Shown: positions 57,107 to 64,000 of the stretch, piece by piece
Numbering within the stretch: position 1 is the stretch's first letter
Layout of the letters: each line of letters opens with the position of its first letter
DNA from: Telmatactis stephensoni
Taxonomy: Eukaryota; Cnidaria; Anthozoa; Actiniaria; Isophelliidae
Assembly (NCBI GenBank): GCA_029948255.1
Contig: JALIZF010001888.1
Span: forward strand, 744,001 to 808,000
DNA: 64,000 nucleotides
Direction: 5' to 3'
Notes under the pieces: model-generated
Told to the model about the DNA's origin: nothing
Databases searched by the model: none
Seen by the model: the letters and a program-made list of their open reading frames with translations, nothing else
Made by a program: the position numbers and the translations under genes

Positions 57107-57176
57107 CGGATTGCGGATAGATTTTTGCGGATTGCGGATAGATTTTTGCGGATTGCGGATAGATTTTTGCGGATAG
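57107..57176. repeat. 21-bp tandem repeat
   Basis: GCGGATTGCGGATAGATTTTT-type units (20-21 bp), about three and a half copies, inside the 1.8-kb inverted structure. Confidence 0.85.
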
Positions 57177-57834
57177 TGTCCGAAATATAATATTAGTCCA
57201 AAAATTCCAAACAATTATAAAATTAAAGAGTAAGTAATGATAAACAACAAAGAATATCTAAATAAAAAACGGCCAAAAGAAATTTTTCTGCTTTCTTGTC
57301 TGCTTTATAATCTGTCATCGTGATTCAGATAGCGAGTTTGTGCGGGTCAAGAAGCTAGCAGCGTTTTGTGCAGTTTGCTAAAAAACTTGTTTTGAAACAT
57401 TTCAAGATCATTTTTAGAATAATATTAAAGAAGTAATTTTGATCTTCAACTTCAAAACCTCTCCAAAAGTAAAGGAACACTAAGGTCATTTGTTTCTGAT
57501 CACCGTGACAAACCTTGCGTGACCAGTTTCAATCCAAGTGAGAGGGACAGTGAGAGGTACGTTTTAAAGGTTAATACTCACGGTTGTAAATAAAACGTCT
57601 CTGTTAAGTTTTAGCCTTGTGAGCTTTTAACAATAACGACTCCATTTGACTCCATTTGCATTCTGTATCTATACTAATTTTGGGACAAATTTCCCTACAG
57701 CTCTTCGTCAATATTCTGATCTTCAGTATTTTAAGATATCCCATATCCGGCTGTATTTTTTCTGCTGACTAAGGGTGTTTTCTGGCCAGTTGGTTCCACT
57801 AAATGGAAAGCACCCTATATACTCTTACCGTATC

Positions 57835-58185
57835 CCCCGGGGGAGGGGACTCCTATATATAAGAGGACGGGGATGCTCAACAATTCATTTCTACCCCTAA
57901 AAGGTACCAATTCAAAAACAATAATAAAGAATTAAAGTAATGAAACACTTTGTTATCGATGTGCTTTGAAGATTCAATTCAGATCATCAAAATCTCCCCT
58001 TTCATGCTTATTTTAGGTAGTTTATTTACCCCAAAACAGTCCGTAAAAGGTACCAGCTATGTCCCTGGTAGTCCATTTAAGTCTGAGGCACCCTAAAAGG
58101 TACCAGATTGCCGATTTTGACCCCTAAAAGGTACGACGAGCATCCCCGTCCATTTACGATCGGAGTCCCCCCCCCCTCCCCCCCG
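57835..58185. mobile_element. GC-rich MITE nested in the inverted structure
   Basis: GGGAGGGGACTCC at the left is mirrored by GGAGTCCCC ... CTCCC at the right, and GGACGGGGATGCTC pairs with GAGCATCCCCGTCC. CCCCTAAAAGGTAC occurs in both arms. About 350 bp, no coding capacity. Confidence 0.65.
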
Positions 58186-59025
58186 GGCCGTATCCCGCGG
58201 AAACCTCTACTGGCCGGGGCTTCATCTATCCTGTCGTCCATGGTCTTGTTGTCGGAATACTTATAAAGAAAGAGTGTATGCAACCAATAGAAAGAAAAAA
58301 AAAAGAAAGAAAAAATTCCCCGTTAAAGTTAAAAGAAAAAGTAGGCTCTAGTAAATATTGCATTTGTCACATGGATCGAATTCACTGACTTGCAATCCTA
58401 TGTACGACTGTCACGCGCAAGGTTTGTCACGGTGATCAGAAACAAATGACCTTAGTGTTCCTTTACTTTTGGAGAGGTTTTGAAGTTGAAGATCAAAATT
58501 ACTTCTTTAATATTATTCTAAAAATGATCTTGAAATGTTTCAAAACAAGTTTTTTAGCAAACTGCACAAAACGCTGCTAGCTTCTTGACCCGCACAATTG
58601 GATTTTCATTTTGTGTTTTATCTATGAATGCGCTGAATAAGTGCATCTGGAATACTATAATTTATCTCAGTCACTATTTGAAATGTCCACGTCCACGCGC
58701 TTCTTTAAAATCATCTAATCAAAATTTCCCAGTGTTCATTTCGGTCTCAGCTTCTATGTTTTAAAGGGCCAATGTTTGTGCAATTAGCTGTATATGTAAA
58801 ATCTACATAGAAAACATCTGCTCAAAGAGCATATATTTGATGAAGAGAAATAGAAATGTCTCAGTTAAATTGAGCGGGAACCCTGATAAAAAACAGCCTT
58901 CAAGCTAATTTAGGACTTTTCCAAATAAAAGTGGGCCTCCGATTTTTGTTGGCCAGATTTAAACTGTGAATAATTCCTTAGAGATACCTTAATTAAACAT
59001 ACAAAACAGGCAAGACAAAACAAAA

Positions 59026-59085
59026 ACAAACAAACAAACAAACAAACAAACCATGCAAACAAACAAACAAACAAAACAAAAAACA
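59026..59085. repeat. (CAAA)n/(AAAC)n simple repeat
   Basis: Two runs of CAAA units separated by CCATGC, then AAAAC units. Confidence 0.9.
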
Positions 59086-59267
59086 AAACAAAAAATATCA
59101 AGAAAAGTTAGAAAAAGTTAGATTCAGATGTCCGAGCGTCAACGTTTTTCAAATAGATGTCTACATTACATTTATACAGAGCTATATTCTAATATTATTC
59201 ATAAATAGCTATAGGTAATTTTCAAAATCATTCCTTTGTTATTCAATTAACTCCTTTTCTATTGTAG

Positions 59268-61604
59268 ACCTTCACACCATATAGAAACAGCAGCAACCAC
59301 CACGATGTTCGTAAAGCCCTCAGACCGCCTTCGTTTTCAATCGGTAAGGCATTACAAAATAGGGTAGCTTTCGTATGACTGAAAACGGCACCGCACAGTC
59401 ATGGCACGGTTACGTCAGGAATTTCCAATGTTTTTTATAGACATCACGGCAGTTACACGGTCAAGGTACGGCGCGGTCCGTTTCACACTCATACGAAATC
59501 TGCTCTAACAGTAGTCGCCATATTGAAAGGTAACCAAGCCTTCAAAGTTCCAACCCTTATCATAACACATAATAAACATACCAATCCTATTTATTCAAGA
59601 CTTAATAATTATCATATTGCCATCAATTTGGGCCTTCCTTGTTTCCATGCCTTTCTCTGTAAACTGTGACAGCATTTGGCCTGGTGAAAAGGAAGTAAGC
59701 AAAATTAATGATCATCAAAACACTTTCCCTTTGCTTTCAGCATCTGGTTTTTTTTTTTTTTCTAATTTCAAACTCTTCTTCTCGTTATTTGTCTCAAAAA
59801 ATAACTTCAAAATTCTTAACTCCTGCTGTCTCTACAATATTCACGTTGCTATGGTAACGCTAGAGCAACTAGCTGTCAACATGAAATATCGAGTAGAAGA
59901 GAATTTCAAAAGCCACTTCAATGTTATCCATTGGTGTCCTTACCAATGAGGTTGTTATTTTTACTTTCTAGACAGACAATTTCCCTTTTACTCGCCCAAA
60001 AACCTTATGGCTCTAAATAATAAACGCGGTTAATTGTACGACGTGATCTTTACAGATAATCAGTACTATACTAATGGACAGTCCAATTCCAAACGTGTTT
60101 CTCCAACAAGTTTCTTTTGCATTCCTTATCCTTTGTCGCCTGTATAAACGGTTAAAATTTCAATTATATAAGTATTTTTTTCTGAAATCCGTTCTTCGCA
60201 GTTTTGTTTGCATGTAGCTATTAGTGTTCAAAGGCCTTTTTCACAAATTTGACTAGTAAAAGTACTTTCTGGATTCTTAAAATAACACATTATATATAAT
60301 ATACTGTAATATTAGAAACTATACAATTAAAATTTCGAAAGTTCTCGTACAGTGTTGGCCGCCATATTGGCCAATTAATCTTTCATGTCTACTAATTGCT
60401 ACATTGAATATGCAATTTTTCGATCGACTCAAAAAAAAATTAACTACCACAAGAGTTAAACTTGTTTGCTTTATAAAATGGTCGCTTTGTTGTACTTTCC
60501 TATAGCTTAATGGATTAATTTTGAAGTTTATTCGGAACTTCAATGAAATTTATTGCAGTAATTACAAACTCGAGTTCAGTCTATTTGCGAAGGCATGTTT
60601 TCAATTAGCCGTACTTGAAGTTAATTGGTAGTTCTTGGTGCTTGCCCTTTTAATGATGATAATGTTGGCATTCTTAATCATTTAAGGAACATCAAACACA
60701 CAAACTTTACTTTTCTTATGTAAGACGACTTCGGTTCAAGACGGTAGCTTTTCCCGCAGACTTTATCAAGATGCAGGCAATGACATCAGCTTTGTGGTTC
60801 TTTAAGGTAAAGTTGCTACTTTTTGTTGACGAATTTTCGCAAAAAAGGACGAAATTTCTTGCGCTAGGATTTCTTCAAACATTAAGTTCATACTTCAAGA
60901 ACCTTTGTATTTCATGTCAATATGTTTCTGCTTTAACTCTATGTTTTTAAGTTAACGTTTCGAAGCTTATTACTTCAAACAAACTCGATTTCTCGTTTGG
61001 CCGCGAATTAAGACAGGTCGCCGTCTCATTTAACTTACAACCCAAATTCAAAACATCGCAAAAAGTTCACAATAAATAGATTTCAAAAATCCACAGTCAA
61101 ATCATGGACGTTTTACTTTTGAGTCACTGAATATCGAATCCGCAATTTCAGAGTTCCAAATTCAAAACAAGCTACAGAGCTCAAAATTCCAGACAAGGGT
61201 TTATGCCAATTGCAAGACTTATTTAAAAAGGGCTAATTAAGATGCGATTATATATGAACTGCTATGAAGGAAAAAAAAGAAGAGTGAAAATGCTAATAGC
61301 ACTTGAAAGAATCCCACTTATCTTATTTTTTATGATTATTATCAAATAGTCATCTTTTCTATTCCATTTTAATAATCATTGACATGTCAATCAAAAAAAG
61401 TCAATTTGACTTAAAACACAGCAATTTTCCTATTTGTAAATGCATTTAATTGCACTGTCATTTTTCATATCAAAATTTATTCTAATGCGTCGAATTCTCA
61501 TTAATGGCTAATCTCGTCTTTTTTGTACTTTTGTACTTTTTCAGCAGCAAAGTTTGATTCATTCAAAAGTGACTACTGACCATGTCAGACATCTTAGAAA
61601 TTAG
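59268..61604 (+). CDS. Possible spliced small gene, 3 exons
   Basis: Candidate exons 59268-59343, 60760-60806 and 61545-61604. Acceptors are CTTTTCTATTGTAG, TTTTCCCGCAG and GTACTTTTTCAG; donors are TCG/GTAAGG and AAG/GTAAAG. In one frame the phases join, giving TFTPYRNSSNHHDVRKALRP through FSIDFIKMQAMTSALWFFK, QQSLIHSKVTTDHVRHLRN, stop. No upstream exon or ATG in frame was found before the Met in exon 2 (60771). Translation may therefore be only 31 residues, or the transcript non-coding. I do not recognise the sequence. Confidence 0.25.
59370..59507. mobile_element. MITE-like inverted repeat
   Basis: GTAGCTTTCGTATGACTGAA pairs with the right end (CACTCATACGAAATCTGC), and AACGGCACCGC pairs with GCGCGGTCCGTT. 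About 138 bp, within intron 1 of the weak plus-strand gene. Confidence 0.5.
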
Positions 61605-64000
61605 CTTTTTAAATTATTTTTATGTCAATGTACTTCTTATTCGTTAGCATGAAACAGAGACAGAAAGAGAGGAATCAGGGAAAAATATTCGAAAACAGGC
61701 TGTTTTGGATTGCCAGAAGGATTGTGGATTTATAATGGTGGATCTTATGGATTGTCGATATTCTAGACGGAATATTCGATAATATTCGGTCTTTGTTTTG
61801 AAACAAGGCCCGTGCATCTACCCCACCCTGGTAACATCAAAAATACACTTCTTTCAAAGACGTATAAACTTTAGTAAATATTGAAATGGGCGTCAGTTCT
61901 AAGACGAAACAGAATTTTATGCTTTTGCATGGCGTACTGTAGGTAGTATATTAAAAAACATTATCCTTTACACAGGTCATGAATTATTCACTAGTAAACA
62001 TGCGCGCGCATGTGTCTGTACTATGATATAAACATACTGGAAGATGTACAGCACAAGAGAAGCTTAGGAACACGAGGTATAGCTGAGTGTTTGTCTTGCT
62101 TTTCGATGCTCTACATCTTCCAGAGTGTTAATGTCGTTGTGCAATTTTATCCTTAGTTCAATTTTTATTTTGTGTGTAGTAATGTATAATAATGAGTATA
62201 AAACAAAGGAAAATATAAATTGAATCAAAGATAAAATTGAATTACAACATTTATATCACAGTACAGAGAAAAAAGCGATCGTTTTATGTTGTTTTTACAA
62301 AATATTTTCAAAGTTTTTGTGGGACCCATGTCTGTGTCGCTATCTCTGTTCTCTGATATAAACACGGTAACCAGCCAATCAGCGCGTGCGTTATATCTCA
62401 AATATTTCATAAATTGCTATATTAAACAATCAACTTCGTCGTTCAGCTGTGAATATATTACAGAAATAGAAAACGCGCAGGCAATTAATCGCGTTTGTGT
62501 GCTCTCACATACAACACAACACACACGTACACGCCCGTTGTACATCAGAGCGCGCGTTATATAAGAACTCTTTCAAAAATGTATAGCTAGCTAGCTAGTT
62601 ACTTGGTGTCAGATTCTCCAACCGACTCTATGAAATGGGTGTAGTACTAGAACGACAACCAGAAGTCTTTATTTGATCAAAGGAAACTGCGAAAAATAGA
62701 ATTGCCTTTGGTCACGTGACTCATGACGTATTTACTTCTAATTGCTCTCTACTATTCCCTTCCTGTTTATTTGATTTTCGCATTTTTTAACTTGTTTTAC
62801 TTTGTTTATGTTATTGATGTTTTTAAATGAAAAATTATTACAAAGGAATAGGTAGACTACCCAATTTTAGAATGATACGTTTTTTATTGATTTTTCCCTC
62901 TTTCTGTATCTATTAGTATTCTTAGCCAGGCTCTTTGAATAAATATGCATCTTTAATTCTTAATTCTTTGGGTTTTTTTAATGTATTAAGTGAAATATGG
63001 TAATACGCTACAATAAATAATGTCAAAATAATGTAGCTTGATTATATCAGGGAGGAATCTAACATTAATTCAAGAAACAGTTGAAACAACTGAAACGAAA
63101 ACTTGGCTTTCAAAAGGAATTATTCTCAAGTTATCTCACCTCGTTTAAACATTTCAACGATTAATACGATAATCACCTGAAAATGATAGCATTTATAAAT
63201 TCGTCTTTATTTTGACATTCAATGTCAGGCTTCACTGCAATTAGCTGACATCTGATTGGCTTTCTTGAACACTTAAATGGTTTTCTGTTCAAGGAAAAAG
63301 TTTAAAAATTATTTATAAATAGTAAAACAAGGAAAAACGATAATGGTAAAACTTTTATACTTTAGAATGGATACTAGAAAGAGGAAATTTGCAATAAATT
63401 CATCAACCACCTGCTAAGTTTGAATAATAACTTTACCTGTTAGTTTGTATGTATTCTAGCCAATACAGAAACCCCTATTTATATAATAAATGCAAACCAT
63501 TTGTAAGCTGCATAAGAGGTTAGACCAGTAGCCTCCGATTAATTGAAATTAACGCCGGAAGAGGTAAATAGTACATCAATATGGAAAAAGTTATGTCCAC
63601 GTCAGCTTTCCCTAGCTAGTTGAACTTGGATGCATTTTTCTTGATTTTGACTGTTGGAACTCCTCAGAAAGCGTTAGGACTATCAAGGCGGTTGTAGTAA
63701 TGCTACAAGAATCGATGCTCAAGAGATATTATAGCAGATAAAAGCACTGTAATTATTGTTTTTGTATCTTGGAGACATTGTTTGGAAGTCAAGTAAAAAG
63801 GTAAGAGTGATAACTAAAAACAATCAAAAACTTTTTAAATCTTTGCAGCTAGATACGTTATTTTACATTTTATACCATTTGATAGCTATAAAGAAGATAG
63901 AGAAGATAAAGTAGTTTTATTTAAATCGAAGTTATAAGGATATTTGAAAGTACGAAGGATGCAAATTATTTCAATCTTCCTGACTTAGAGAGGATTCGGT
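61605..64000. other. Window end, no gene seen
   Basis: No exon supported. About 62027-62122 is a hairpin (CTGGAAGATGTACAGCA against TGCTCTACATCTTCCAG). 62155-62260 is an inverted repeat (ATCCTTAGTTCAATTTTTAT against TAAATTGAATCAAAGAT) related to 11300-11430. 62335-62400 has CAGCCAATCAGCGCGTGCG, a relative of the CCAAT modules. The last 1.4 kb is AT-rich with nothing recognisable. Confidence 0.45.

Larger units (their letters stand above)
56987..58795. mobile_element. 1.8-kb nested inverted-repeat structure
   Basis: Outer arms: 56987-57053 and 58735-58795 (TTTGCACAAACATTGACCC against GGGCCAATGTTTGTGCAA). Inner arms: 57339-57523 and 58410-58598, about 185 bp and nearly perfect (TTGTGCGGGTCAAGAAGC against its complement). 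The centre carries the separate GC-rich element at 57835-58185. The left arm side also holds the 21-bp tandem repeat. No coding capacity, so it is a composite foldback transposon. Confidence 0.7.

Overview
This is animal nuclear DNA: AT-rich, with many short GT-AG exons, abundant microsatellites and foldback transposons, a tRNA-derived SINE and a decayed LINE. A lineage-specific tandem array of single-exon rhodopsin-like receptors among conserved genes (KLHL28, Dispatched) points to a cnidarian, most likely a stony coral. That assignment is inference; no species marker was identified.

Layout. 1-2544: intergenic DNA with two inverted-repeat elements. 2545-5926 (minus): a four-exon BTB-BACK-Kelch gene matching KLHL28 repeat by repeat, with one extra base that breaks the frame in exon 3. 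5927-6566: a short head-to-head promoter region with an X-box-like (RFX) motif. 6567-18141 (plus): a 25-exon, 819-codon gene with two separated EF-hand pairs, reconstructed exon by exon with consistent splice phases. I cannot name it, but the X-box and its composition suggest a ciliary role. Its introns hold several MITEs and a SINE.

19671-45617 (minus): eight intact single-exon class A GPCR genes, one 3' gene fragment made by unequal crossing-over, and one decayed copy. All eight intact copies keep D2.50, C3.25, an ERY motif and NPILY, but all have glycine where class A receptors normally have the TM6 toggle tryptophan. Flanks are shared between units, and some paralogues act as empty sites that date or delimit transposon insertions. 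The cluster also contains a LINE relic, a FoldBack-like pair of opposed satellites, and (AATAC)n tails of a retroposon.

46428-53476 (minus): a four-exon Dispatched-family gene of 1088 codons, a 12-TM RND/SSD protein that in other animals releases lipid-modified Hedgehog. Intron 2 carries a complete 943-bp TIR element ending about 20 bp from the 5' splice site. 53477-64000: mostly repeats, including a 1.8-kb nested inverted structure, plus one orphan Tudor-like exon (minus) and one weak spliced small ORF (plus).

The genes do not form a pathway. The receptor array is a cell-surface sensing family, Dispatched belongs to Hedgehog signalling, KLHL28 is a predicted Cullin-3 adaptor, and the EF-hand gene is a probable axonemal protein.
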